Source: Opisthorchis felineus (taxonomy: Eukaryota; Platyhelminthes; Trematoda; Opisthorchiida; Opisthorchiidae). Taken from it: a stretch of 64,000 bases of DNA. Within the stretch, counting starts at the first letter, position 1. Each line of letters starts with the position of its first letter. Of this stretch, positions 43,401-58,800 are shown piece after piece. The stretch lies in the NCBI GenBank assembly GCA_004794785.1, contig SJOL01005988.1, positions 229,372 to 293,371 of the forward strand, in the 5' to 3' direction. The notes under the pieces were generated by a model that made no database searches, was not told where the DNA came from, and saw only the letters and a program-made list of their open reading frames with translations. Both the position numbers and the translations under genes were made by a program.

Positions 43401-46400
43401 TGTAATAATTGCATAAGGCAAATTTGCAGTCACTAATAATAACATCAATCTTTTCTTGCGCAGACATGCGTCAACGCGCAGGAAGATTTTACGGAGCAAA
43501 CCAACACCTTAGGGAATCGATATTGCTTGTCGACGCCTAGAAATTTATTCTATTGTGCGCATATATCATGGATTATATTCTGATGGTGTCATTAGGAAGG
43601 CAAGTGAGGGGGTAAGGTACAGCAACTCTGTGATAACACCTCAATTCCTTATTTCTACAGGTGGTATGCAAAACGGTGTTTTGATTCCTACTTCTGACCA
43701 CAAATTTAGTTTGTTTTTCGTTATCATGAATAATATTCACTCCAACCTGTGAGTAGTTTCAAATGGAAGTTTAGCTTTCCTAGATGTTCCCAGGATTTGA
43801 AGTCCGAACAGGATCTAAGAAAGAGCGGTCCACCGTAAGACGGCATGCAGTGGCCGATGTATAAAATTTAAGTTGGTAGCCCATTGTATATAAACGAGAG
43901 CACGTAAAGACGATTTCTGATCGCAAGAGACCTATGTACATCGAACCAGCTTCTTGGAAAATACATTCTTAAGAGAGACTACCCGTTTATGTCTACTACC
44001 CATCATTGTAAACCAGACGCATAATCTTTCATGGAATCACACTGTTTCTGATAGAAGAGGTCTACTGTGCTGTGTCTAAGGCTGACCACATGGGTTAGCA
44101 ACATAAGACAGGTTTATATCAGCCCTGAACGGTAAAATACGAAAAAAAGCTTATGCTTGATTTCTGCTACCAAAGATAATATGTTTCAGAGTAAACCCAC
44201 TCACTACCCACTACCCACTCACTACAACTCTCACTACTCTGCCGCAGTCTCCATGTGTCACTTCGCTTGAATTTACAGTGAAACATACATAGGTTGGACG
44301 GATCGGTGCCGTTCTCTGAGCACTTCCCAAAACACTGCTGAGTAGCTAGCAAATAAGAATTCAGCATCAGTCACATGTGCCTTGGGTTGACCATTGCGCT
44401 TCATCCCTGAAACAGGTCATGTAACCTAACCTATCCGTACAACACAACCGATGCCCCAAAATACTGTTAACCAAAACACAAAAGGTAATAAGGTGCTCAC
44501 AAAATGTATTGGATCACCCTATAACTGACGTTACCCCATTTTCATGAGAAAGAATTTAACGTTTGGTACGTGACATACGTTGTTATATGCTTTACCCCCA
44601 AATATGGGGTATTATTATAATATTATATTATTATTATTATATTATTATTAATATTATTATATTCTTGAAAATCGAAAGGTACCTTCTGTTTTTGGTTTCA
44701 CGTTGGATATGAAAAAATTACACCTGCAAAATCTAACCAGCTTTGTACTTAGAGCTGCATCTGATCAGCAGAGGAGTAAAGCAAACTCAGGTTGAAACCG
44801 TATAAAGAGCACTATATTTTTAGCTCACTATTTTCTTTCCAGCCTAAGATCACTAAGCAGGTAGGTTCTAGAGGCTAAAATATATCTCTTGTTTATGGAA
44901 TTCCCCATTTGTCTCCTATTAACACTAAAGTAATTTTCGGACGAGTGCATTGCATCATTTGCGTGCAATTTGGTTTTCAAGTATAACCTAAGGTCAGTGG
45001 AAGCTGAGTTCTGTGTCTACCTGATGAACCTCAAGAAGCGTCGGACCGGTAGTGGGTTGTTGAAGAGTTCTCAGCACAACCATAAATAGTATGTCTTATC
45101 AAGAATAATTTCACTTCATTCCAAGTACAAAGCGATTAGATCGTTCGAGATCCATCGTAATTATGGAATAAACTGTGTGGCCGCTTTTGTTTATTCTAAT
45201 GAGAAATGGCTCGGAAGACCATATGCCAGTTTGTGAATCAGTCGTTTTACCGGATCGTTCTGAGCGTCTTCTGGAGTTGGACCAAGCTACGCAGTTGAAG
45301 TATGTGAGAAATAAAGTGCTGAAGCAGGAACGGGATTCAGCGGTTCTTTGTTACGCATAAACGCACTGATCACAAAGGAGCACACGGGAACCAAAGACCA
45401 GATGAAACGGTGAGAGGCAGCCAAGGTTTCTTTGCCAGGTCAAAGGCCACTCTAGCGAGCATCGCTGGAACTGGGTGCGTGGGGTGGAAGATATCAGTAG
45501 GTGGACGGCGTGAATGGTGTGAACATGCGTGAGAGTGGGGATAGGTTTGACTGACAACAGATGATAAGGCGCAGGCCCACACAGTCGGAAAGTCATCATG
45601 GCGCGTAACATGTGTGATATAACATTCTGCTCTAAAGTCGCGGGGATTCAATGACAACTTTTTGTCATTGTGAGGTTTTTCGCACACCCATGTTCAACTG
45701 TCTGACACATGAATTACCATGTTAGAACCGAAGTGTGTTACAACAGGCTGGTCAAGGGATGGAGTTCTGATCGGGACAGACTCTTGACCTCCCAAACTAA
45801 GGAATAAAATGAGAGGGCCCTCCCGTTCCTTATAATTGATCTACGAAGGTGGTCCTGCACCATACCAGTCGCCACGCAGTTAGCTTCAAAAACTGGTTAT
45901 GGACGCACTCCCGATTGGTTATCCTGGAACAAAGTGTTTGGGGTTAAACGATACTGGGGTATTATTGTCTGCCATTAAAAACGCCATCTACAGTGACGTG
46001 TGGGAAGAATGGAGCCAGTAAAGGTGGTCGGAATATAGAGACAAGCCGTCTCACCTTATACAGAGTATGATTAACGAAGAACTGTTAAACCAGTGCTGAC
46101 TGTTACAGACACCGCAAGCACTCACCGACACTGGTGAATTCTCAAACTTTCCAAAACACAATCCCCCAATCTTAGCAGAATATGGCTGACTGCGAAGAGG
46201 AAAGTACACATCCTCGGAATATATTTTATCAGCTCCAATTCAAACGTTACCCTGCTAGTTTTAGTTCCACATATTAATGGTGAGCACCAGAAAACAGTAA
46301 TTCCTATCCAGTACAACTCTGTCTGTCACCAAGCCTTATACATTCTGAGATCATTGTTGATCACAGTGGTCTGTTTATAGATAGTGTGACTTTATTGGAG

Positions 46401-49400
46401 AATACAGTGTTTCGCAAGTTGGCTCCACTGTCATTCCTACAGAACTGTCAGGTGTGAGAACCTTATTAGTATCAGTAGAGTCTCATTTTGCGTAGTTTTT
46501 CAATGGCTGTTAGTATAAACGTATGAGCTTTGTGCTTCCAACCATATAACCGCAAGGTATTTCGGAGATGGAATTTTTAACAAAGTGTATCCTAATAATA
46601 AACAGAGGTTTACTATTTTCCTTCCAAGGATTTCCCCAAATACAACGTTTTATTCAAATCCACAGATAGAGCATTCAGGCATAAAATCCGTACTCGGATA
46701 GCTTAGTCTTCGATAGTGTAGAAAGGCTCAGAAGTTTTAAAAGTGGTTTAGGAATTATATTCGGATGGAAGAATTTCGAAAAAGTTGTTGTGAACAGACC
46801 TAATTAGTTTTTTAAGTTGGGATTCTGATAAGAAACATCAGATTTCCTGGTAAACTAATGTGTTCGAAGCTTAGGGATAAAAGCTTACAGAATACCTGGT
46901 CGAAATTTAATTTGTCCAAAAGAGGGTTCATACTGTGGTATAGAAGCCTAAACAGTGCTGACCTCCAAACTTCAAGCACTTTCCTAAAATTCGGTCTCAC
47001 TTGGTTTCTCAATCTGACAACTTTACTCACTTTCATGTGTAGGGTGACGAGATGCACGCTTTGCGTGTTTCCTTAACCGTCACAATACCAAACATTGCTT
47101 TGCTACATTTTTCCGCTAACAAAATACGGTTATCAATAAAGAAAACTTTTCTCATTTAAGAACGGTCTTGTCTACGTAAAACGCCTCAACTTGGAGAATG
47201 CAACTTTGAAGGGAAAATTTCTGGATACGGTTCGAACACTTCGGGAGATTCGTCATGAAAACATCAACCAGATGATTGGTTGCTACGTAGATATCAGCTC
47301 ACTGTGCATTGTCTTTGAACATTGCAGCAGAGGAAGCCTACTGGTGAGTTGTGCAACTTTGTATCAGCTCAATTTCATCCCTAATATTTTTGGACATATT
47401 TTAAGCCACCTGCTTTCAGGTAATTCACGATTGTACGATAAAATTTGATCGCAAGCGGTGCAGCAAATGTTTTGGAAAACTTTTCATTATTCGACTCCGA
47501 GGCTTTAGCTTTTCACTCATCTTTCGTCTGACCAAACTCCTTGTACAACAACAGCGATCCTGGACCGTTTTCAGTAGTCTCCTGACTATGCGTTTTGAAA
47601 CAAAACAAAAGCAAATGTATAAACCTGTTTCTGTTGGTAGACTTCTTGTGTATGGTTTACCCCACCCGAGTATTATGAATTTGGGGTATGTATTTCATGT
47701 CATCAGTGTGCAGAAAAGCACAGCTGTCAATTTCACAATCGACTCGACACTTCTGCATTCTGCACAGTCGTTAACGTACATTCTGATGAATGGTGACATG
47801 AGTCGCTATGAAAGGGTGGCTCGTGGCTTATAAAAAACAGTTTCCAAACGTGGTCAGCGTATTAAATTTTCGGAGGTGTTGCTTTTAGATAACGTAATCT
47901 AGAAGCCAAACATTTGCAGAAATGTACGATGCGAGTGCAATTTTATTCTGTTAATCTACATTTGTTCGCATGCTGTACACATTTAGGAGAATGCTGGATT
48001 ATTTTGGAGTACAAAGTTTTGAATATGCATGAAAATAGTGTTTCTTCATTCACTGTGTCTAAAATTTGACGTTATTCTGTCAGGTTCCATCAATGCGGAT
48101 TCCATTTTTTCATCCTTTGCAACTTTCGCTAAAAATGTGCACAAACCCCAACTCCTGGAGATGCTTTTACATAGGGAGATAGGCACACACGTTCATTTGT
48201 TTTAATTCACCACCTCAATGAAAAGTATCTACGAGCTTGGTGCTCTGGGCAATTTGTACTTATAAATCGTGCCACTCGAATGGTAGCAAAGAATATCTGA
48301 GCTAGGATTAACCATCTCGACCCAGTTTCTTAAGAGTTTTCTGTTTAATTTCGTCATAGGAAGACGAGTAAAGAACACCTGATAAAGCAAAACGCATCTA
48401 TGTGTGCTGCTCACAAAAGTTGCATCCTAATCTCAGGCCCTCATTTACCCATATACCGGCTTTGGTGCCGAATTGAACTGATAGTGTTTAGGTCCCCTGA
48501 CCATGTCTAACGTGGAATTTCAGAAGCCTTACGCTACATATTGCATTTCGTGTACACTGGGGCACTGAAGCACGCGTAGCCATCAATTTGATATCCACGA
48601 TAGGTGCGTAGCTGGTGGACGAAATAGCCAACGAAGCGTTCCAGTAGCAGGTAGATCATCTGCACGTAGGGTGGAGGAATACGCCTTTTATGAGTTGTGA
48701 TGCGAGTGACCTCAGTTTGGTTTACACCGTATCCGTCTGATATCTGAATACCCTCTGACCTCAGCTGATAAGGTGCCGTCAAGTGCCACAACAACAGAGC
48801 TCGAAGTAGGCAGACCTGGAACCATCAGTCAAAGCACATGACAAAGGACTGTGCGATTTTTAATCCTAACATTTTGAAAGTCCTTCAATCTGACTTTGTG
48901 CACCGAAAACCTACGGAGAATACGTAGTGTATCGAAGTTGGCAGTGTCATACCAGCTAGAGTTTGAAAAGGTTCTGTTGTGCAGTGGGATGCAAACGGCG
49001 TAATACTGTATATTTACGAGCCATTTTCTGATTTTCTCATTGAACGTTGTCTACATCAGATAATTTTTCCATGCTGTTGGGTTTTGTCTATCCCTGTAGT
49101 TTGGAGGCAAATGATTTTTGTCCAGAATCATACTTTCTAGACTTACCTAAAGCAATTCGTTATTTGAAGAATCTGTTGGCAAGCAAGATGTTTGAATTTC
49201 AAGCCATAGCGGATGGTGTTGGGTGCGCGAAATTGTCAATTGTAGTAGAAATGCATTGGTGACTTTGAACGAAGAATGTAGCAGAATATTTGTTATCTCA
49301 AACAAAACCGTAAATAAAGGAACTTCAGGCTTCCGAGACTAACAGTCAACTTGATACTCTGTTCGATACACATTAACAATAAATTGCATAACACAGGCGA

Positions 49401-52400
49401 AAAATCAATTCGAAAGTCGGGACACTGGAATTTGCAAACTTTCAAACTCCACCCCTAGTGTGCATCAGTTAAAGAAGTGTCACGCAAGTTTGTTTAGTAA
49501 AAAGCCTCCTGCTACAGCTATTCGGTTGCCCCAGGTGATATTCACCACGCCCAGTAGCCATGGCGGCCAAAATTAGCGGGGTTGTTTCACTACCACTCGG
49601 AATTCCGAATAATTTTCAGCACCAGTTGCTCGGAGGTACAAAACTCCTTTAGATTGATTTAAGCGCAAGTAGGATGATTACTCGTCCCGCGAAACAAAAA
49701 AATGTATCCTACTGATGGGCTGGCTTGATTTGATTGAGACTTTTATACGACATTCTATGGGCAGCGGTTTCATCTCTTGACAGCTAAGTCAGTCAAAATG
49801 TATTTAGTGATATAAATGTTAATTTTTGTCTTCCGGACTGAAGGCAAATATAGAGCCGAAAGTACTAAAATCCGGTTGGATTAAGAGCATCTCCGTTGAC
49901 GAATGAAAAGTAAAAGTACGCAAAATCACGATCATATATGCATGCGTGTGTGTCTTCAGACTGTCAGTTTATGAAGTTGCATGAAAGCTTAGCTAAACTT
50001 GTTCTGTTCTAGGTAGACCACTTGAAGGCTATCATGTAAGAACTGGCACCTACTTGCAGTAAACCGGTAAAATTGCAGTAAAGAAAATTGGGAAGTAGGT
50101 TTTTAAAAATAAGCTTTGAACCACCGCGTGTGATAAAACCCTCTACTAAGTGCCAGCTCACCGCGGTAACTGCAGTGTCACTGTGGTAACGGTGATCCCT
50201 ACTCATTAAATTGAAACATCATGCATTAATACCATATATTAAAATGGCTTAACTCTAGTCAGTTTCATGGACCACTAAGTGCTGATTAAATCCAAGGAAA
50301 CCCGGTGGGACCAAATGCCAATTTTAGGCAGTAGCTAAGTTTTTGAAGATTTCAGCTCCTGACCTTGTATTGATATAGGTGCATGAATATTTACAGCGGC
50401 ACAAAAGAAGTGCTTAGGTGTTTGGTCTAAAATACGTTTGTTGAACTTAATTTCAGGGAAGCGTAACCACCCAGTTGCACAACCGGTAGATGTACTGGAT
50501 AATGCTTCCCGTCTCTTCTATGCAGCTGTTTTAAACTGAGCGGTCATCACTTCAGTGTCCTAAATTTCAGTGCGAAGTTCATTAAAGATGGGATGTAACA
50601 AAGTCATTTCGGATAAAAACATTTGTACGTTTTAGAATCAAACGCATCACTCACCGGACCAACGTCCAAATCAAACAACATAACAGGATATTCAGCTGGA
50701 TTTAGTTGAGTATCCCGTTAAAACCAACTCAGTTTCTAAGAGACTATTCTTCACAAAAATGTGGCACTCATTTGTTGTAAGTGTCAGGATACTGAAGTCT
50801 CAAATATTTTTAGCTCGACTTCCGTTGAATACTGGATGAAAGCAACAGGTCTTCAAAAAAAGAAAGCAGCACCACACCAGCACTGCAAGCAACCGAGCTA
50901 ATCCCATCTGTTCACTTTTGTCTACTAAACAGGATGGAACGTACACTAAAGTGGAGTTGCCTCATTCTGTTGATGTTTGACTCAAAGCGAAAAATGAACT
51001 CCATAATGAGGAAAAGTATAGCTGAAATAACACACCAGCATTTCTCAATTCCGGTCCATAGGGCTCTTAGCCATTTGTGGATTCTAACAGGTACCGTAAA
51101 GGATCCACTTTGATGAATTCTTACCCGATGAAAAAATGCCTTGCAAAAATATTCCCTGGTTTGCACAAATACACTCATTTGCACATCAACTTGGTTTTCA
51201 CGGGAAACTCAACTGGATCTCTCGTTTATTATATTCTTTAACTGAATGTGCTGCACAAAGGCCGTTCCATGATTCATTGGGTACGAGATTTGAGGTATCA
51301 TAGTATATTTTCATAAAGGAAACTTATCAAGGTTGCTATAAGCTCCTTGACAGTCCGCGACCGGTTCCACACTCCTTGAGGCTCATCAGGTAGGCGCGGT
51401 CCCCAAGCAGTGTCCAAGGTGTTTGGTCGCATATTTTCCTTCGTTAGATGGGCTGATAAAACATCATATACACGAAATGGACGACCACTAATACACTCTA
51501 CTTCCAAAGTGAAAAAGTAAGCTGTGACAGACTGTGCATTAGTAGGTTTTAGTTGCGCAAAACCCATAAAACATCAGCCTTTTCATTTTATTCTCCGTCC
51601 TATTTTGCAAGCCAGAGAGATGCTAATAACTGGACACAATCCATACATTGTAGTAGGAAAACAATATTGCACGAATTACAAAATGTAACCAAATAGGCCA
51701 AATTCATCACCTATCTATACCTGCATGATCCAAGAAATAAAAGGAAAACGGGGAAATTTAGCATTCATCTCTGACACCAAATTTGCTGAGTGTAATCGGA
51801 CGTAAGTGGAGGTTATAGGAAACACTATGGTCAAGAATCGAGTGGCAAGTCCACATAAGTCTTCCGGCGAACCAGTAGCTAGGCTTAGATGGGTCGGCCA
51901 CAAATTTCTGATTGGTAGCTAGAAGCACTTAACATAACAGTAAAAGAAAGATAATCGTTCAGTTGTAACATCCTTTCGGTGCCTAGCTGCCATGCCACCC
52001 GAAGGAAACACGAGGGCTGGGATACTGCCAGGTTGCCCAAGCCTAGACAGGGGAAGTCGAGAGGCCGAGGTCGGGTTCGAACCACGGACCTTCCGGTCAG
52101 TACATTCGCGCTCTAACCACTGAGCCATCTCGCCCCCATAACAGTATCTGTGTGCCAATATCACCTATCCATATGGAGAAAGCGATTCCGAAAGTTGACT
52201 TGATCTCACCCTCTGTTGACTAAACCATGATAATCGGCCAAACATGGATGGACAGGATGCATCGTTTTCCCAATAACCCAGCACTCCTTAGGGAGAATCG
52301 AGCGAGCAGTGCCTTGGTTTTAAGCAACCAGTAATTGATCATAACAAAATTTTCCATCAGGTGGTTTAATCTGATTAGTGATCCGTATACACTATGCCCG

Positions 52401-52717
52401 TCTACAATGTGGGTAAAATCCTTAAACTCCTTTACCGTTTTCAGGATGTTATCAAAAAGGAGTCTATCACGCTTGACTGGGAATTCAAACTATCTCTTAT
52501 TACTGACGTTGTGAAGGTGAGTTATCTATTGATTAAAAAAGACGATCGCAACTTTGTCAAGATTCTGCGGTCATTTTCTAACGTTACTTATCTTGTTTTC
52601 CTTGAGTAGGTCTGATAAGATATTAAAACGTTGCATCTCCTGGATAGTAGTGAGGTGGATAGAATGGCATGGATGCAGATGGTTATAGATATATTGGATA
52701 TCTTTACGCAGACAGGC

Positions 52718-52808
<91 letters not shown>

Positions 52809-55800
52809 GTTAGAAAATATATGAGTATGCAAAGAAATAACATAAATTCGTCCTACTAAGTGGGCACAAGTAACCGTAGTTAGTGTTGCGAAAAGTGCTA
52901 AATTTGATGTTGCAAGACTTTGATTCTTGAGTACCTTTAGTATTTGAGACTTATTGAAATGAGTATGAAACAGCACATGTAACTGTATGGTTTGTTGGTT
53001 GACTGCTGTAACTTTTAGTTAATGTTTGAGTGAAGGTAAAAGCAGAGGAAATCCTTAGGTAAAATGCCAGAAAAGGCATTTAGAAAATGTCATGAACTAG
53101 CAGTTGCATTCATTTTGAGGCATCACCAGTAGGTGAAGTGTTTTTGGGGAGACCAGGAAAAAAATATACAAATACTAGAGACCAATAGGAGACACGTAAG
53201 GACGAATAAATGCGAAGTGAAAATTTCTGGGAATTTAAAGATAACGCATTCTTCTGATGGAGTCGGAAACTTTTTTAAAAAGCCCGATTCAGTATGTAAG
53301 CTACAACAAAATATAAGGAGAATTTGATACGCCACGATATTAGAATAAAATAAAACTTTACTGCAACAGTTGAGTCTAACTATAAAGCAGGGCAAAGAGC
53401 AAACTAATCGATATACACAAAACGCAGAAGGTTCTTGGAGTTTGAAGGACGTGAGCATGTTGAATGAGCTAAATTGGTGGTAAACTGGTTAAATAAACTT
53501 CTTCAGTGTTTCAGGCTAGTGGCAAGGACTCTCGTTTCCCAATTTTTGTCATTGCGACTAAAGTGAAAATAACTGCGCAGCCAACCAAGGGACGAGGTGA
53601 AGTGACCGGAAGATTGAAGACCATCTATCTAAAGTGGTAGAGACAGACGAAAAGCAAAAAAAAAATTGATCGAAGAACGGAGCTTTTTCTTTAGCCTGAT
53701 ATGAAGCAATTTACTGAAATAGAGGGACATGAGTTTGTTGATCACTGCGAACATCTTTTCATGTAAGCAGAAATAGCAAGGAAAATACGGCTTATATCCT
53801 ATATAATACAGTGCTATTTCCTCTATGATCTAAAAAATATTTGGACAGAAGACGATCAACCATAAAACGCAGGGGAATCATTCCTGGTGCATAAAATGCT
53901 GTGAGATAGTTCCTCAGCGCAGCAGTTTTTCTGAGGGGTCAATGGCTCCAGGAGAAACAGCTTACCAGATTTGTTTACAGAGTTGTTAATTAGCAAACAT
54001 GAACTAAGCGGTCACAAACTATATGTGGTTCAGCTTTGTTCCTACTGAAGTAAATTTTGATAGCGAGGAAGCTGACGTTGACGCTGCATGTAAAACTGGA
54101 GGATTAATCCAAGAATCTGATGAGTAGGTTTCTCGAATATGCATGAACTAGAGGTATACGGGCTGAAAACTATTAAAAAATTTGAATTTAAAATTATTAC
54201 CTAGGGAAAACAAGAAGAACAAGTGTTTTCAGAATAGATAAACGTAAGAAACCTTACAGGCTTTTCTCTGTTTCCACGTGGCCAAAACTGAACATATGAA
54301 GAAATAAGTCATTGATTTTGGTTACCGTTTATCGACCAAAACAAAAGTGGCAAACGGAAGCATAACTCCGAATTATTAATATCAAAGAAAATTGATGATG
54401 ATGGTAGATAAGGTGAACGAAATTGGCTTATTCGTTACAAGTGTTTGTGGTGGTGTCGTCGTCGCGGTTGTTTCTCTGATTACTAACTACTCATTTTGGT
54501 CTATGCAGAAGAATAAATTCACCAGAACGTCTTATAAACACATCAAGTTTAGTTTAGCGATTGCTTCTCTTCAACTCCAAGTACTGCAAAAACACGGCAA
54601 GCGAGAACAAAATATCCAGTTTATGAACGAGAATCAAGATAGAGCCGTCAGCTCACAAGGTGTCCGTGTCCGTCATGTGGCATGCAAGCTGTACACGATG
54701 TAATCAGTATAACGTCGAGAGCTGAATTAATGTCAATTATGAGGTCTTTTTACATTTGACCACTCTGTGTCGGCTTACGAAAAGCTGCTTATTTGAGTGC
54801 CCACCATGATATCAGTCACTTCCGCAAGCTAACTAGCATTTTATAAGAATGCAGAAATTCTTGCCAGTCCACAAGTTACGGAGATCTTTCTTGGAATCAC
54901 TTGCCTTGTCCTAACATATTGAGAGGACCGGTTATATTCTTTTTCTCTGACCTTTTACGGTTAATGGGCTCAGATTACGATTTTATTCTCAGTGCTGTAA
55001 ACCAGGGCCAGCAAGATAGATCGCTTCATCAGACCAGTGCCCGATTTTCTGATGAAATATAGGTTCATTTGTTGCCGAAGCAGATGTTGATAAGTATGAA
55101 TGGTTTTCAGTGTGGCATTTGGGCTTCTATACAGGTAGGCTGTCTGTAATTTATCTGTCCGGAATTAAGCCTTACAAATTATAAATTAACAGACACGCCT
55201 CTAGAAATGCAGAGTAAGTGGATATGGAAAGCTACAGAATGACATAGTCACAGCTAGACCATTTTTGCTCAAGTCCAGGGAGCATATTGTAAGTTTGCTA
55301 ATGCTCAGACGCGCATCACATGTTAGGAAAATTTACTACACCAAACCCCCTTTGTGTCTGACGGAACCTCAACGAAGCCATTGATATAGTCCAACAGCGG
55401 ACCTCATCATTATGTTTAGGCTAATGTACAAACAAAACTGATAAAGCTGCTTCTGTTTATCAGTAAATCATTCATAACCTGGAGTTACTTGAAAAAAGAA
55501 AGCATCCGCTATAATTCTAATACGTGTGTTGCTGAAAATATTCCGAAGTTTGTGGGATAAACTGACTGTAGTTTTGTTTTGACGGAAAATATTTGGCACG
55601 TTGGGTGACTTGTCAAATTACCTGTTCTTGTTGCTTCTTAGGGAATGCGATTTCTTCATGCCAGCCCAGCAAAAAGACACGGATGGCTCAAGTCTAGCAA
55701 CTGTTGCGTGGATGGTCGATGGGTCGTCAAGATAACAGACTACGGTCTGCCTGATATGTATGCTGTTTATGGTGAGAGCAGGAAGATTGATGACAAAGGT

Positions 55801-58800
55801 AACTAGAGGCATTTCTAATATCAAAACATACTGTTTAAACTAAAACGAATGCAAACCAAAAACATGCCGTTTTTATTGTCAGATATTTCTGTCCACTATA
55901 AACCAAATGTAGCTTCTTGAAGTGATCCAAAAAAATAAAAGAATCATCTTGAGTTCTTGTGATTATCAGCCGAAAATAAAAAATTCTACGTGACGGAGTT
56001 TCTGGTGCCATTGTTTTTGTTCCTTTAAATTGAAATGCTTCATAGATTTAAGGGCTACAGTAACTTACTTTTGAACTTTGATTCCTCCGTGATCACGTTT
56101 AGAAAAATTCGCGGAAAGTGACTTCAGTTACTTGTCATAAATCCATTAAGACCTCTTTCATAAGGGCAAGTGATTTGCACTAAACTCATCGAACACACTT
56201 GGTTTTTACTTGGTAATTTAGGCTAGCAAAAAGTACTGCAAAATATTCTACCTCTTAACGCATGTCATTTTCTCCAAATGACCTGCAAACATTTTAGACC
56301 CAGTACAAAAGACTGCATCGTTTTTGTAATTTAGAACAAATGATAATTGCCATCTTATACATAGGTTACGCTAAGAATGGACCGCATTCGGCCAGGCACT
56401 TGTAATAGTCTCCAGTAGTAAAATAATTCCAGAGTAGAACACGTTTGAAGACCGCAGTTTTAGCTCACCTTGTGCCATGGAGATGACTGTAATAGCGCAA
56501 ATTTATCGCGTTACATCGACTTTATTGACACCCCACTTTACACACCTGTAAAACAAGCGTTTAACGGTATAAATTTAAAACAGCTTGCGGTTATTGGAAA
56601 ACCAATATGCTACAAAGTGCGCAGGTTTATCGGAAAGGTAGTGGGCCTTAACATCACTAAAATCTGCATTATATACTAGAGTTCTGAGCCATCAGAGTAG
56701 AGACAGAAACAATTTAGAACATGGATGTTGTGGAAAGGGGTACTGTGATCCTGGAGGGAGCGAACTGCAAAGAGTGAGCAATGATGGCTAAAACTGCCAG
56801 GATGCACCTCCCACATGCAACGTGAAATGAAGTAGAGTAAGTTTTTTGCATCTACGAAAGCAAATAATAGACCATCAAAAGCTAATTCATCTTTATAAGA
56901 GAGCACGATAACACAGTGAAATCATATCACCAGTTAGGCGGAACTTAAAAGGTGAAAAAGTTGAATCCACGTTATGGAGATCCAAACAGAATGCAAGCCT
57001 TGAGGGAAAAACTGGGTTTCAAAATGTCTAGAATAAAAGAGGCTGTGCGGAAAGGTAATGCCGATGTATTTGACCCAGAAAACCTTGGAGATCTTTGAGA
57101 AGGTTACAGCTCTCAGATTCGTAGCGTACGCTAATTTAAACGCTATAGTGCAGTTTGTGTTCATCAGTGACATTCGAATATAGGGAAAAAGAGTTGCATT
57201 TTTTGACCAACTAGGTGAAAACTGTCTGGAGCATAAAAATTAGTGTGAATTGGAGGAAAAGCGACCAGGTGATATGTTACCCGAATATTTGCGGCTAATA
57301 CGTTTTCTCGTCAGCCGGGGCTCCACTGCGCAATAAAAAAAGCCACGCTGTTCTTCTATATGAAGACATGATTAACCGTAGATGGCTGAGTGCTTTGCAA
57401 AGATAGCGGATTCGAAAGTCTCTGGAGTTTTGTGAGATCCGCACTTTCGATGATTTCCGGTAAGGGTGAAACAAGTGTGCAGTGCTTCTCGGCTTCTCAA
57501 AATAGATTGGTTTCACTTACAGTATGAAATCCCTATTAAAATAACCATGGACTAAATTTGGTTAATACTAAAGCCGTGGCAAAATTTGTCAGCCTAATAC
57601 GACAGACTGCAAACAATTATAATGGCAAAATAGTTTAACAATAAGTCAACACAGTCACGTGAGGGGTACTCATGCTCCTTAAATTACGCCAAGTTGAGTG
57701 TTAAAGTATATACCAATTTGTAGCAGCCTGGGCAAAAAGCCACCGACTGGCTGAATTTTATTTTTTCTACAGAGGTTTCTCATATCCACAGAATTTCCAG
57801 AAAAATGCTGAAAACATACGTGCATTCGACAGAGCAGATTGCAAGTTTTTGTAGTCAGCAAGCAGCCAGTTTTCTGGAACCGCAACAAACCCTGAAAATA
57901 AACTCTCCTCTATCCTTGACTATGAAATGTATTATCTAGACAGCAGTCATTTACAAATAATGAGGAATCTGCCATCCAAGGCCAGTAAATTTCTAGGGGA
58001 ATATTTATCGACACGCTAAGGTTAGAGTTACCATAACTGTCAATAAAGATTCCGCGTGCAACAGCAACCCTAAGATGAGTATCGATTTGATGAAGACATT
58101 AAAATGGTACCTAAAACTACTTCTTGTCACTCACGCAACATACAGCTGGAAACGAAAAATTTACTCTACAGACGTCCCAATCCGTAAGCCGCACTTCGGA
58201 AGCCCAACGCCTCACACTCAATCTTCAGTACCTTCAGCAATTTCCTAATCTGCAGCTTATGTTTTGCAATTGTTTACTTTGGTAAGACTGATCTCCTTGG
58301 CCTTATGTGAATTAGAACTGGATAATAGTCACAGAGCTTGCTAAGTACATCACATTTTCCGTACAGTCGATCTACGGTGATGGCGGTCATCAAGACCCCA
58401 TTTCAGATTGTGTAGCAGTATTCATGCCATAGCTGTTAGCTGCATGTGTAGTGCGTAACAGTCAGCTTGCGACAGCGATTGAAGCCTGTTTCCGCCAGAA
58501 CACCAATCGGATGCATTGGTCTTCAAAGGTTTATGACCCTGTCACGTAGTTCAACGATAACGACTGCAACAAAACAATCCTATCTTCACTTAACGAATTG
58601 TGGAATCATGTCTAAGACCTAATGGTGGTAAAAAATCCAGCTACAGGGTGGATTCAGGAAGATATGGAAAAATTCTTTGTTTCACTAAATTCTTCTTCCT
58701 CCCTACTCAGTATATGCCGTCACAAGGGTCGCCTTGTTCTTCAGTAAGGTTCTGTGATTTGGTAAAGTATTGAACAGCTTGTAAAATTCCGGTTCAAAAT

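Larger units (their letters stand above)
42606..47160 (+). other. Receptor cyclase intron 6
   Basis: 4.6 kb. Contains an AT-rich simple repeat (44611-44664) and a diverged module-1 copy near 45.0 kb. A low-stop, Pro/His-rich minus-strand stretch (45687-45351) was not recognised. The remainder is unassigned. Confidence 0.6.
47344..52444 (+). other. Receptor cyclase intron 7
   Basis: 5.1 kb. Carries module-2 and module-1 repeats at 50.6-51.4 kb and a well-preserved family-A SINE at 51.9-52.1 kb. The first 3.2 kb shows nothing assignable. Confidence 0.6.

Noticed and set aside
51919..52164. 81-codon minus frame as a gene
   Set aside because: It is the tRNA-derived SINE itself, with A and B boxes inside the frame.
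52571..52976. Two overlapping minus frames rich in Leu-Ser-Ile-Tyr
   Set aside because: They are translations of the GATA microsatellite.
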